The translations under genes were made by a program, and so were the position numbers. A DNA stretch of 64,000 nucleotides, from positions 62,001 through 126,000 of the forward strand of contig JAUZTG010000011.1 of assembly GCA_030734395.1 (NCBI GenBank). Direction: 5' to 3'. This DNA comes from Sarocladium kiliense (lineage: Eukaryota; Ascomycota; Sordariomycetes; Hypocreales; Sarocladiaceae). The notes beneath the pieces are model-generated. The model ran no database searches. It had not been told where the DNA came from and was given only the letters and a program-made list of their open reading frames with translations. This document shows, piece after piece, positions 35,428 through 45,782 of the stretch (positions within the stretch are counted from its first letter, which is position 1; each line of letters opens with the position of its first letter).

Positions 35428-36438
35428 TCACGACTTTGAGCTTCGCAGCCGAACCTGGCGAAGACGTGGTCCGGCCGCGATCCATAGCTTGATCAGAAGC
35501 CTGTGGATGAGACCCTTGGTGAACATTGTAAGCCCATGGCTGAAGAAGCTCTTGAGCAGTTCGCCTTGAAGGCCGGTGTACAAGCTTCGCACGCCTTCGT
35601 CCTTGAGGATGTGAAGGATGATACCGAAGATGGACTTGTCAAGGAGCTCGAGCAGCCGATGCCACGCTCTCCTGATACCGGAGCTGTTCTTCCCAGTACT
35701 AGGGGGAGACTTGCTTGCAGCCTCAATATCACCCGCGTCTTTCTCTGTGCTAGCCATCTGCAATCTGGTCTTTCCAGCCTGGAACGGGTAAGTGATAGCC
35801 GTGGCCGTAGCTTTGCTAGTCGCAGCAAGCAGGAACGCCACCCACGCCACGGGGATATCCTCCTCTTCAAGGGCAGGGATAATCTTCTTGGCCAACCTTC
35901 GGTTCACAAAGAAGGTGATGCTCGGGTTGAGAGTGAGGACAAGTGTCGCCGAGTATCCCGACCATAAGCCCAAAACGCCAGATCGCTTAATGATGCCCGA
36001 CAAGATCTGTCGAAAGCTCTCCTGCTGTCCGGTAGCCGACGCCTGCTGCAGAGTCACGACATTGGAGACGGGCGTGGTCACGACCTTTGCGCAAGCTCCA
36101 GCCAATGCACCGAGACCCAATTCCTCGAGGGCGCGAGGCTTACGATGTCGTGGACGGAGGTAGTTGTAGAAGCCGAAGAACAGGAAGCTGTCGATGACGG
36201 ACTTGGCAATGTCGGGACCTAGACCGGTGTACAGGGCTGAGAAGCCATCGCGGGAGAGGATGTCGCGGAGCGTGTCGAGGATGCCTTGGTGGCGCTCTTT
36301 GGGAGGGAGATGGCTTTGGGCTTTGAGTCGGGTGACGGCGAGGTCGAGAGGGTAGAGGGCCGCAGTGGAGGTTGCTGTGCCTAGGGAGCCAGAGGCAGCG
36401 TGGCCGAGGGCGTCCCACGCTGCGGAGGAGGAGGCCAT
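35428..36438 (-). CDS. ANT1: Peroxisomal adenine-nucleotide carrier (PMP47/ANT1 type)
   Basis: This is a single-exon gene of 336 residues starting at the ATG of MASSSAAWDALGHA; an upstream in-frame start would be GTG. It contains three mitochondrial-carrier repeats with signature segments YPLDLAVTRLKAQ, TPVSNVVTLQQ and YPFQAGKTRLQ, and a Y-T-G-L motif after repeats one and three. The substitution of TPVSNV for a typical PxD/ExxK in repeat two is a mark of the PMP47/SLC25A17 peroxisomal group. The carrier exchanges ATP, AMP or CoA-type nucleotides across the peroxisomal membrane for fatty-acid activation and oxidation. Confidence 0.88.
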   Translation of the reverse strand: MASSSAAWDALGHAASGSLGTATSTAALYPLDLAVTRLKAQSHLPPKERHQGILDTLRDILSRDGFSALYTGLGPDIAKSVIDSFLFFGFYNYLRPRHRKPRALEELGLGALAGACAKVVTTPVSNVVTLQQASATGQQESFRQILSGIIKRSGVLGLWSGYSATLVLTLNPSITFFVNRRLAKKIIPALEEEDIPVAWVAFLLAATSKATATAITYPFQAGKTRLQMASTEKDAGDIEAASKSPPSTGKNSSGIRRAWHRLLELLDKSIFGIILHILKDEGVRSLYTGLQGELLKSFFSHGLTMFTKGLIHRLLIKLWIAAGPRLRQVRLRSSKS

Positions 36439-37330
36439 GTCTTGACAGAAGACCACAGTGGTTGGTTGCGCTTTGGACGAGAAGATGAATAATCAAGAGA
36501 GTCAATTGAAGTGATGAGCTGGGTGACAATGACTGGTGTTGATGTCGCTATTGAAGCCTGACGCTCGATGATGTGTTGGTGGTGCTTGGACCGTCGGTGG
36601 TTGCGAGGCTAACAGCGAACGACGTCATGCACCAATGGGGCCTCGGCATTGGGGGTCTGGCGATCATGATGGCGCTGAGTGTGGAGGGAGGGTCTCCCCG
36701 TTTGTGACTAGACTGTCTAGTACGTGAATGTACGCCGCCGCCTAGCATGATTAGCATCTATAGATGTCGATCAAATGTCTAGAATCTGGGGAAATGGATC
36801 TGAGCAGAGTCTAGTCTAGATGATGGAACACGTGAGACTCGAGTGTGTATGTATGTGCGTGCCTGCCCCAGTCTTGTTCGCCAATACCACACGACATGGT
36901 AATTAGTGGGAGAAAGTGTCGCGCGCTTTCGGTTCGGGGCACACTCTCGAGGGGGTGCACCGTAACCCGAGCCGAACCGACGCCGGGACAAGTTCATGCG
37001 ACCGGCTTCCAGTCCAGCCCTACACCGCACTGCATCTTGGTACGAGGCTTTGACGAAATGGCGTGGCACATGTGCCACTGTTTCCTCAGAAATGATGATT
37101 GGATAGTCTCTGCTAGTAAGGGGGCTATAAACTCTGTATGACTGTCGCGTGGCCAATATTTGGCATCTCCTCCATGCCAAAAACCCACGTACTTGCCTTG
37201 CTCGTCCAACAGCCAGTGTACTTTACGACCATTCAACTGACATCCCTTCTACTTTCCCATCTCAAAATCCCGACCATCTTCTGCTCAACCATAATCTCAA
37301 GAGCTGAGAGTCATCTCGTCGACAGTTGCA
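36439..37330. other. Intergenic, left edge of the cluster
   Basis: This stretch contains the promoter of the carrier gene (towards 36439) and a motif pair at 36927-36980 described separately. A TATAAA at 37126-37131 is followed by a CT-rich stretch at 37222-37290, which looks like a rightward core promoter. Confidence 0.5.
36927..36980. promoter_or_regulatory. Cluster motif pair (CGGTTCGG inverted)
   Basis: CGGTTCGG is at 36930-36937 and its complement CCGAACCG at 36972-36979, the latter extended as CCGAGCCGAACCG from 36967. The two face each other 34 bases apart. They lie about 150 bases upstream of a TATAAA and 350 bases upstream of the small frame at 37331. Confidence 0.65.
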
Positions 37331-37537
37331 ATGCAATCTCACACCATCTCCCGGCATCTGGGCCACGTCGTCTTCTCGCACTGGGCCGAAGGCCGCCACC
37401 CAAACAGTGGCGATCAACACCAGCTCACACAAACACACTCATTGGACATTCCAAATCGCTACAAAAGATCAAGCACCTGGTTCAGAACCACTCTGACGCC
37501 AGCATCGACTTCCCCACCTACATCAACTAAGAAGTGA
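37331..37537 (+). CDS. Possible 68-residue small protein
   Basis: A 68-residue ATG-initiated frame (MQSHTISRHLGHVVFSHW at the start) follows a TATAAA 200 bases upstream, a CT-rich leader-like region and a paired copy of the cluster motif. It is rich in Ser, Thr, His and Pro, has no signal peptide and resembles nothing I know. A second overlapping frame covers the same DNA and ends with H-S-D-A-S-I-D-F-P-T-Y-I-N, so an intron or a different frame may be used. The promoter-like context is the main support; the coding call is weak. Confidence 0.3.
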   Translation: MQSHTISRHLGHVVFSHWAEGRHPNSGDQHQLTQTHSLDIPNRYKRSSTWFRTTLTPASTSPPTSTKK

Positions 37538-38383
37538 GAGAGAGCATCGCCAGAACAAACGGGTCAGGGACTATGGGATACTGGTGTTAGAACGGCGTTT
37601 TGTTTGGATGATAGTTTAGCATGGCATTTCATGATATGATATTAAGCGATGGTTCAGAAGGGTGCAAGAATGAGAATGTTCAATAGCAGATTACAAACCT
37701 GTGTTCCTCAACGTACATATCTGCATGTCTAGCATCTGTTCAAGGCTGCTTGCGTGTTAGTCCAGGTGTGCCCTTGAGCGGCTTCCCCGAGGGCAGGATC
37801 TGCATCCACACGCTGGGCTTTTCGTAATACATCACATAGGATTGGAAGCTGATTCTCTTGCATTTGGGCTTTGCCTAGATAGCCCAAGACAAGAAGCAGT
37901 GCTCTCGCCTCACTGCTCTAGCGTGATCAACCTCCCCATCAACCGGGATGATGAACCGAGCCCCGGTTCGGTTCAAGAGCCCACAAACTCTCCCCCTTTC
38001 CTACTTGCATTCACGGTTCTAATTTTCCTGCGGTCTCGAATGGCCTTAGACTTCATCTCGTTAAGCGACGGGGATCTAAGCTCTAGGCCCCGCTTCCCTG
38101 GACCGTGTCTGCACTACAAGCGTGAATGCCAGAAGCTTGCATCGTCCTCCTAGCTTCGTCCATCTCGGTGTCGGTCTTCTAAGTTTACCGACCTTCGGCT
38201 CGTGCATACATTTCTAAGTCGCGACTTCCCAGCCGTGTTTGTCTTTTCTTTCTTCAGGTTCTTCTCGATCCTCATAACATTGACGTTCCTGTCCTCGTGT
38301 CACGGCTTTCCTAGGATCTCGCAGCACCATCCTCTGGAGATCATAAACACGACCAGCCTCGAGTAAACTATAGAAGCCTTCAC
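37538..38383. other. Intergenic, promoter of the DHA2 transporter
   Basis: This 846-base region carries an imperfect inverted repeat of the cluster motif at 37952-37975 and a partial copy TTCGGCTCG at 38204-38212. No gene is supported. Confidence 0.6.
37952..37975. promoter_or_regulatory. 24-base inverted repeat of the cluster motif
   Basis: TGAACCGAGCC and GGTTCGGTTCA form inverted arms separated by CC, with a single mismatch (G for A in the left arm). The right arm contains the full CGGTTCGG at 37964-37971. It lies about 410 bases upstream of the DHA2 transporter start. Confidence 0.65.
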
Positions 38384-40176
38384 ATGTCTATGGCTCACAG
38401 CTCAAATATGGGAGCTACCACCGTCGACTCGGAGACAAAACGTCCAGCCGAGAAGCAACAAGAAACCATCGACAATGTTGTCGGCGATGCAGCATCTTCC
38501 TCCTCTGCTGCTTCGTCCCCGGCTGGCGGAGCAGAACTCACCAACGTCGACACCCAGATGACCGACTTCATCCCTCCTCCAATGTCGACATGGCAGCGCC
38601 GCCTCACCATATTCTCCCTGTGCCTGACCCTCTTCCTCAGCGCCCTCGACATCACAATCATCTCCACGGCCCTCCCGACAATCGCGAGGGAACTCGGCGT
38701 CACAAGCCAACAGTATGCGTGGATCAGCAGCGGCTTCACTCTGGCAAACACAACTTCGACGCCCGTCTGGGCAAAAGCCTCGGACATCCTTGGCCGAAAG
38801 TCCATGGTGATTACTTCCGCAGTGGTGTTCATGGCTGGCAGTCTAGTGTGTGCACTGGCAAAGTCTGGAGAGATGCTTATTGGGGGCAGGGTGGTGCAGG
38901 GTCTAGGTGCTGGAGGCTCCCTGGTCATGGTCACAATTGTTATTGGTGATTTGTTCGCACTCAAAGACCGGGCGAAATACTACGGTTTCACTGGAATTGT
39001 CTGGGGCATCTCGAGTGCGATTGGGCCCGTCCTGGGAGGCATCTTTGCTCAGACGATTGGATGGCGATGGTGCTGTAAGTGTCTTCCGGTGCTCAGTGCT
39101 CGACTCTAGATCAGAAAGCTGACTCAATCTATCTAGTTTACATCAATCTTCCTTTTGACGGCCTTGCCATTATCGTCTTATGCTTTGCCTTGAAAGTCAA
39201 GACCGCACGAGAGCCATTCCTAGAGGGTCTGCGCACGCTGGATTGGTTCGGCTTCGTCTTCATCATCAGTGGCACCATATGCTTCCTTTACGGGCTGGAA
39301 CTTGGTGCCACCGGTGCAGGTTCATGGTCCTCGCCAAAAGTCATCTGCATGATCATCTTTGGTGTCGTACTTCTCATTGCTTTTATGGTCTGGGAATCCA
39401 GGTTCGCAAAGGTCCCCATCATCCCAGGACGCATCTTTACCAAAACGACAAACTTCGCCGCCTTCACACTTTCATGCCTGCACTCCTTCACTTTCATCTC
39501 GTACGACTTCTTCCTTCCACTGTATTCACAGGTCATCCTCGGGCTGACGCCCCTCATTTCCGGAATCACACTCTTCGCCCTCATCGTACCCCTGTCGACC
39601 ATGCCTATGGTCGGTGCTGTTGTCATTCGAAAGACGGGCAACTACGTCTATGTTTGCTATGTTGGTGCAACCCTCATGACCTTGGGGAGTGGTCTGTTCA
39701 TCAGCTTCCAGACGCAGCGGGAATGGGCCAAGATCATCGCTTTTCAGGTTATCGCAGGTCTCGGGGCAGGTCTTCTTTTCCAAAGCCCCATGATTGCCCT
39801 GCAGAGCTTCCTACACCAGAAGGATATTGCAGCCGCCATGTCCGCCTATAGCTTCCTCCGGAACCTGTGTACGTCGGTCTCCGTTGTTATCGGCTCCGTC
39901 CTGATTCAGCACTCACTGGCTGGAGGTAGCCTGACCTCCCTACATGGAGCTCAGGATGAGCACGGGAAGAGTGTGGATACGTCTGAGAAGGACTACATGA
40001 AGGGCTTGCGTACCATGTGGACGTTCTATACGGCCATGTGTGGCTTGATGCTTGTATCTGCGTTCTTTATCAAACAGAAACGTACAACCCCCAAAACAGA
40101 AGAGGCTGGGGAGAATGGGGTGACAGAGAACTTCAGCAGCAAGGGAGAGGTAGAAGAGAAGCCTGATTCAAAATAG
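38384..40176 (+). CDS. MFS transporter, DHA2 family (14 helices)
   Basis: Two exons, 38384-39074 and 39137-40176, give 576 residues. After a low-complexity acidic N-terminus come helix 1 with LDITIISTALPTIARELG (the DHA motif), the D-I-L-G-R-K motif-A loop, GRVVQGLGAGG and, after helix 5, the motif-C-like GPVLGGIFAQTIGWRWCFYINLPF, which spans the splice joint. About 14 hydrophobic segments can be counted. Such drug:H+ antiporters export toxins or secondary metabolites, and many sit in biosynthetic clusters. The promoter carries the 24-base inverted repeat, making it the leftmost clear member of the cluster. Confidence 0.92.
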
Positions 40177-40644
40177 GCCGAAGATAGGAGGCATGTTGGT
40201 AGATGCATATATCATACTTCTTTCATATTTCTTTCGGAACAATTTGTCATCATCTTGTCACTATCATCAAACGAGCCTACAGGCAAAACTGAAGTATCTA
40301 GCATGTAACTTAAGAATTTAATTACCTGCACTCAATCAATAAGGTGGAGGTAGTTTCAACGCTCTCGAGCTGGGTCGATTCGGCCCTCGGATTCGCTAAA
40401 AGCAGGAATGTTCTCCCATACCTCTCTACCTTAGCTAGGCTCGACCATGCTACTTATACGATAGTAATTACGATATGCACACAATTTCCTGGAGCATTTT
40501 CCTCATCCACGGCTAGTTTCACTGGGACCTGATGAAAGTCGGACCATAAACATGATTCATTCGTGATCTATTTACTAATAGATCCGCGCACTTTCCTGGA
40601 TGACCTGCACTCTTTGCAGGCGTAATCCCTCATTAACTCCGTCT
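40177..40644. other. Intergenic, convergent transporters
   Basis: This stretch is 3' flank of two convergent transporter genes. No gene or cluster motif is present. Confidence 0.6.
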
Positions 40645-42619
40645 CTACTCCTGCTTGTCGTTGACAGTGACCCAGCGGCTGGTGAACGACCGGATCCTCT
40701 TGCCAGTGAAGAACAGAACGCCGCCCAGAACACCCATGAGGGCAGTGAGGCCAGCAAACATGTTGAAAGCGCCATCGTAGCCCATGGCATCAATCATGTC
40801 CCACACGCGGAAGCTCACACCGAAGGAGAGGAAACCGCGATGGGCGCAGATGATAATGAGCAGGGAGCTGGCACGCTGGGGATAAGCGTCGAGGAGGTAG
40901 GTGATAGCCACAATGTTGGCACCAATAAAGGTGAAGAAGTAAGCGGCAAGGGCCCAGACGTAGGTGAACCAGTGGTAGTTCTCTGGGTGAGTCGCACCCT
41001 GGCCGTAGAGAACAAGGGTGATGACACCAATGACAACGGGGGCGAAGAGCGGGAGAAGACGGGTCTCGGGCTCGTGAATGCCGCCTCGGCGCTTTGCGAA
41101 GTACTTGATGATCCAGTCACTGCCATAGCCGTATACAGGAAGGGCTGAGATATATGAGTTAGCATCTGTCAGACTCTGGAGTCTAAATAATTGCCGTGAC
41201 TTACCAACAAGAGAAGTGACAATCTGGCCAGTGTTGGAGTAGCTGGTGGAGGAATGGGGCCAGTTGTAGGGAGGAGACTCAACAATACGGCCATACTTGG
41301 AGGGAGTTAGCAAGTATAAAACTTTGATGATCCATATATGGATACTTACTGTCATGCCAATAGCAATGTTCGCTCCAAGAGTGATTCCATTGATGGTCAG
41401 AGCCCAGAAGACGTTGGGGAACAGAATCATAGTCCACGCATCCTTGAAGACAACCCAAGCCTTGCCCCATTCGGGCTTGCCAATCCAGAGACGCATGCTG
41501 GACTGGAAAGTCCGAGCCTCGTATCTATCAAAGTCGAGCGCCGGCCTTTCAGTGTGAATGCGGTAGCCCTCGCCAGATGAATCCGAGTCACCCTCAGCGG
41601 TAGTCTCCTGGTAGGAAGACTGAGGACGGTAGTACTTGGTCTCGGGAACGAAGAACAAGCTGATGACGAAGCAAACACCACAGAGACAGCAGCCAATACC
41701 ATACCACCACTGAGGTCCGATAGCCTCCGCAATAGGGGAGGCGAAAAGAACGAAGATGGCCACGGCAATGGTCTGGATAGTCTGCTGGATCATGAGGAAG
41801 CGAGCACGCTCGTGCAGGAAGAAGATCTCCTGGGTAATCATGGGAACGAGAGCCTCGGACTGGCCGGCTGCAACACCAAGAAGCATGCGGGACCAGAGAT
41901 GCCAGTCGTAGTTCTCGGCCTTGGTGCCTGCTCCGGCACAGAGACCGATGCTGACGCACATGAGGGCGATGGCGACGAGCAAAACGCTACGGCGACCGAC
42001 AGCGACGGCAATGGGCATACCGATGAGGTTACCGAAGCCCCTGACGTACAATTGTTAGATCGTATTCTTTCAAATATGGACTGGGAACCGATATCGGCGA
42101 AGAGCCTCAAAGGAGAGAACATACATGGTCAGATTAGGCAGACTGAGGAAGTAGCTGATTTCCTTGTAGCCCTTGCCGACGGAGGAGTAGGCTGGGATGT
42201 AGAAGCTGAGGAGGCCACCGAAGCCGCTGACGATACCGAGACCAATGACAGAGACTGGAGAGGAAGAAGAAGCATTAGTTTGATTTCTCAGTGGTCACCA
42301 GGCCATTCCGTCCCAGTCACTTACAGAGAGATAGACAGATCAGGATGAGGATCTTTTGCCAGATAGGCAAGTTCAGAGGGTCTATACAGCCCAATGGGTT
42401 AGCATGTATCACATCATGGTTGTAGTTGCGCCGCGCTATAGCAGAGTACTCACCTCGGGGATCCGCGGTGGGATCGGGAATGTAGACAACCTTGCCGGCA
42501 GTCAACTGCACCGTACCGGTAGTAGCGACCTTGGACTTGGTGACCTGGAGCTTGAGGTCCTGCTCCTCAACAACGGGCTCTTCCACATGGGAGCTGTTCA
42601 TTTTGGAGTCGGTCGACAT
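40645..42619 (-). CDS. MFS transporter, HOL1-like DHA1 type
   Basis: Six exons in transcription order, 42619-42454, 42381-42325, 42254-42125, 42040-41350, 41295-41205 and 41144-40645, give 544 residues. The N-terminal segment D-P-R-D-P-L-N-L-P-I-W-Q-K before helix 1 is typical of Hol1-like fungal MFS proteins. A loop with G-R-R follows helix 2, then SRMLLGVAAGQSEALVP and a long charged central loop. The tail reads IRSFTSRWV. All six exons join in frame. Relatives transport small cations, polyamines or metabolites at the plasma membrane. CGGTTCGG lies 844 bases upstream, so it is probably co-regulated with the neighbouring enzymes. Confidence 0.87.
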
Positions 42620-42673
42620 GTTGGCGTGTCACAACCAGAGGGACTCTCTCCTTGTGTGATGTGATGTGTCTGA

Positions 42674-42692
42674 TGTGTGTGTGTGTGTGTGT
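42674..42692 (+). repeat. TG dinucleotide microsatellite
   Basis: An uninterrupted TG run of 19 bases lies 55 bases upstream of the HOL1-like transporter start, in its leader or core promoter. Confidence 0.85.
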
Positions 42693-43460
42693 ATAGCGGA
42701 AGAGAGAAGTTTGATTCTCTTTCTCTTCGCTGGAGGCCCTGGAGAGTCAATGAGACACAAGAGAGGCCATGATGTTATGAAGGCGGCCCCGAAGGAGTCC
42801 TTATATGCCCAAGGGGGGTGGTGGTTCTTGCAGAAACAGCGCAAACAAGCCGAAGGTGTAGGAGGTTGCAACTCGGGGCCCTTGGGGAAGAGGACGTTGC
42901 TAGTCTCTCAGCCCCCGGCCGCCCCTCTCAGTTCCCCCGGGTCCCCCATGCCATCCCCCATCCCATTTGCGCCCCCCATTCCCCAGAGTTCTGGGTCTTG
43001 CATGTGCTTGTGTGTGTGCGAACCCTGACTACTGGGAATCCGAGCTAAATGCCGTGTGCGTGGCCTAGCTTTGCCGATGCTGACTAGTGAAGGTTCTCGG
43101 GTCGGATGCCCACACGCAACGTGAACCCATCCCAACCCAACCCCGGGTCGTGTCGTGTCGCACTGCCTGTGGCCTTGCAAATCCAGGACATGCTGTTGGC
43201 TGCTGCGGGAAGCCTGAGCCCTTCCCCCCTGCTGGCCCGTGGCCTCTCCCCCCACAGCAGCATTTACCCCAGGTGGATCTTGCGATGCCCTTCCTTTCCC
43301 CCATGGGGTCACGCGTGCTGCGTAGTCACCACGAACACCTCACCCAACCGATCACTAGCGGCTCTTGGGACCAAGATTGGCATTGCCGCTCAACCTGCTA
43401 AACTGTGGTGATTTTGGTTCTGGGCCTGCGTTTCCGACCTTCTCTTCGGGGGGGCGCTTT

Positions 43461-43470
43461 TTCGGTTCGG
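43461..43470 (+). promoter_or_regulatory. Cluster motif TTCGGTTCGG
   Basis: This copy of the cluster motif lies 844 bases upstream of the HOL1-like transporter and beyond the 3' end of the first PhyH gene, so the transporter is the likely target. Confidence 0.55.
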
Positions 43471-43904
43471 GAGCCCACCTCGACTTCCCCTACCTACCCC
43501 TCCCTCCCATTCTCGGGAATTCCTCACCCAACTCCAGCGTCGGGCTGGGCATTTGGAGGCGCACCAGACTAAAAGGCTAAGCATTTTGAACCAAAGCTTG
43601 GCCCTGTGTGCGCGCTTTTTACTGAAGGGCTCGTTCGGGGTGCACGAAGCCAAAATCTGGTGGCACGCCGTAACATATTCTGATACCGTAGAGATTCAAT
43701 TGTCGATAATTCCGAATCGGCTGCAATTGAAGTAAATGTACGGTCCGGCTTGTATCTCACGCGATCTCCAAACAACACTCGGCAGCTGTCTTGTATAACT
43801 TTCATGTATTGCGTAACTAAGTACAATGCTAGACACCATCTGCTTCCAGATCATCATCATCCTTTTTCCGGCTCAACCTCACTTTGCTGATTCAATACAC
43901 TTCC

Positions 43905-45060
43905 CTAGTACTCCTTAACACCGGCCAACCGCAGTACCTGGTCCGTCAACTCGGGCTTCTCAAACGGCTCATTCCTGTACTTGGGGCACAGCTTGCCGTC
44001 CCTCATAGGCTTATCCTCCGCCGGGCGGATATTGCAGTGCGGCCAGTGCGTAGTGCCAATCCAGTTGTTAAAGCACTCCTTCTTCGCCTCCAGCGCCTCC
44101 TCGTTGGCATACTTCTTCGGCGTCATGCAGATGTACTGCACATGGCGGATCTGCTCACCCTCGGGCAGCTTGGCGTAGTGCATGGTGCGCGAGTCCCACA
44201 GGACAAAGTCGCCGGGCTCCATGTTGACCTTGATCATCTCGCAGCCGCGCTCCTCGAACCACTTGATGTCCTTCTCGCTAAAGAGGAAGAGGTCCATGTA
44301 CTTGAGCTCTGGCGGAGGGGCGTCCTCGTGGTCGGCGGACTCGCGCTTGTGGGCGAAGAACTCGTTGAAGAGCTTGGCGGAGCCCTTCATGAGCATGAGA
44401 CCACCGTCCTTGGGGCCGTTGGGGGCGTAGTTAAGGAGACCCTGAACTGCTTGCATGCTGTAATGGTCACATCGTTAGTGCATGCTCCTCATTGTATAGT
44501 ATCGTACTTCACATGAACAAGCTCATGCTTTTGTGTCAGAAGACTTACCCCTTGCGCTCCGGGTTCTGGTCACAGTGAGGCCAGGGGCTCCACTTGAGGT
44601 CCTTGCGGTTAGGCATAGAGATGTTCATGCCATCAAAAGAGCAGAGAAGCTCCTTCGTTCCCCAAAGCTTCTCAAACACCTCAACAACCTTGGGCTCCGT
44701 CCGTGCCTCCCAGGCCATCTTCTCATGAGTCGAGGCGTACGCAAAGTACATGCCACCCTTGAAGCTGACAGGCAGATGCTCAGCGGTCCAAGTCTCCGGG
44801 TTGTTCTCATCGAAGCCCAGCTCGAAGTTCTTGAGCCATTGGATCTGCTTGTCGGCGTAGTACTTGGCGCGCTCAGGGGAGATGACGTTCTTGATCAGGA
44901 CGCAGCCGTTCTTGTGGAACTCATCTCGCCAGTCACCGTAGACAGTGTTCTCGTCGAACTCAATCAGGCCCTTGGTCTCGAAGCGCGCACCGAAAGTGCG
45001 TGCCTTGTCCTCTGGGGGAGTGAAGGTGGTGGTTGTGGTTGTGGTTGTGGTGGTGGACAT
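43905..45060 (-). CDS. PhyH-family Fe(II)/2OG dioxygenase, copy 1
   Basis: Two exons, 45060-44549 and 44457-43905, give 354 residues. After a threonine run (residues 3-12) the GDWRDEFHKNGCVLIKNVI segment opens a phytanoyl-CoA-dioxygenase-type fold. Iron ligands are H162 and D164 in WSPWPHCDQNPER and H264 in LWDSRTMHY. GLLNYAPNGPKDGG and an IGTTHWPH segment near the C-terminus are shared with the second copy at 53805. PhyH enzymes hydroxylate, desaturate or epimerise small molecules with 2-oxoglutarate. The gene is divergent from the CocE-type hydrolase across a promoter with two cluster motifs. Confidence 0.9.
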
Positions 45061-45782
45061 GGTTGCGGATCTGGGAGCTGAAGGGTATCAATGATGGTTA
45101 AGATGCTTCTGAATCTGCATGTTCCTCAGACTGCGATCGTCTATTCTATAAGTAAGCGACCCCTCGATGCTGTGAGCACGAACAGCGCATACTTGGAGAT
45201 CCATGCCTCTCCCGGGATTCGGTTCGGCGCTCCGGCGTACAGCCCCACCCTCCTCCGGCCCCGCGTCCGGCTCGTACTTCGGTTCGGGTCGGGATCTACA
45301 AGCAGCACAGGGGTCCTCCTCAGTCCCTGACCCTCTTCCTCCTCCCCACACTTGCTGCACATGCATGCAGCTGCCTTGCCCACCTCCAAATTTGCTAAGT
45401 CTCATCTCGAGGTAGCTGCATGCACGCGGCATCAGGCGCGGGGAAATCTGACGTCTCCAAAAACCCGGCGTTGCCCACACGTGCATCCCGAAGCTTCAAA
45501 GCAGGGCCCATGCGGGCACCCTTCGACCCCTCGCGTCAACCGGAGCCGAGTTTCGGATGCTGTTCTCACGACGGCACGGGTAGTCGTACTCGATGGTCTG
45601 CGAGGCCGACATTGGCGTCTGATGAAAAGTAGAATGATTTCTCCAATACTTTGACCGTGGCATGCTTCAGGTTCTCTCGAAATACTCTTCTTCCAATTGA
45701 CGTTCTCTGGTCATTGAACCCACTCTCTCGAGAACAACTTACTCTCTCTTCTTCCATTCCCAATCACCGCTCAAACACAAGC
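45061..45782. promoter_or_regulatory. Divergent promoter, PhyH-1 / CocE hydrolase, with motifs
   Basis: TTCGGTTCGG occurs at 45218-45227 and again at 45278-45287, the second extended to TTCGGTTCGGGTCGGG. A related GGAGCCGAG lies near 45542. The two full copies are 60 bases apart and 160-220 bases from the PhyH-1 start. Confidence 0.65.

Larger units (their letters stand above)
42620..43904. other. Intergenic, promoter of the HOL1-like transporter
   Basis: This 1.28 kb GC-rich gap contains a TG microsatellite and one cluster motif. Frames read across it are low-complexity and proline-rich. No gene is supported. Confidence 0.55.

Noticed and set aside
41812..42348. 178-codon plus-strand frame over the HOL1-like transporter
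   Set aside because: Opposite well-supported transporter exons and introns; acidic low-complexity content.
43884..44516. 210-codon frame opposite PhyH copy 1
   Set aside because: Complement of conserved PhyH exon 2; rich in Leu and Val with no family resemblance.
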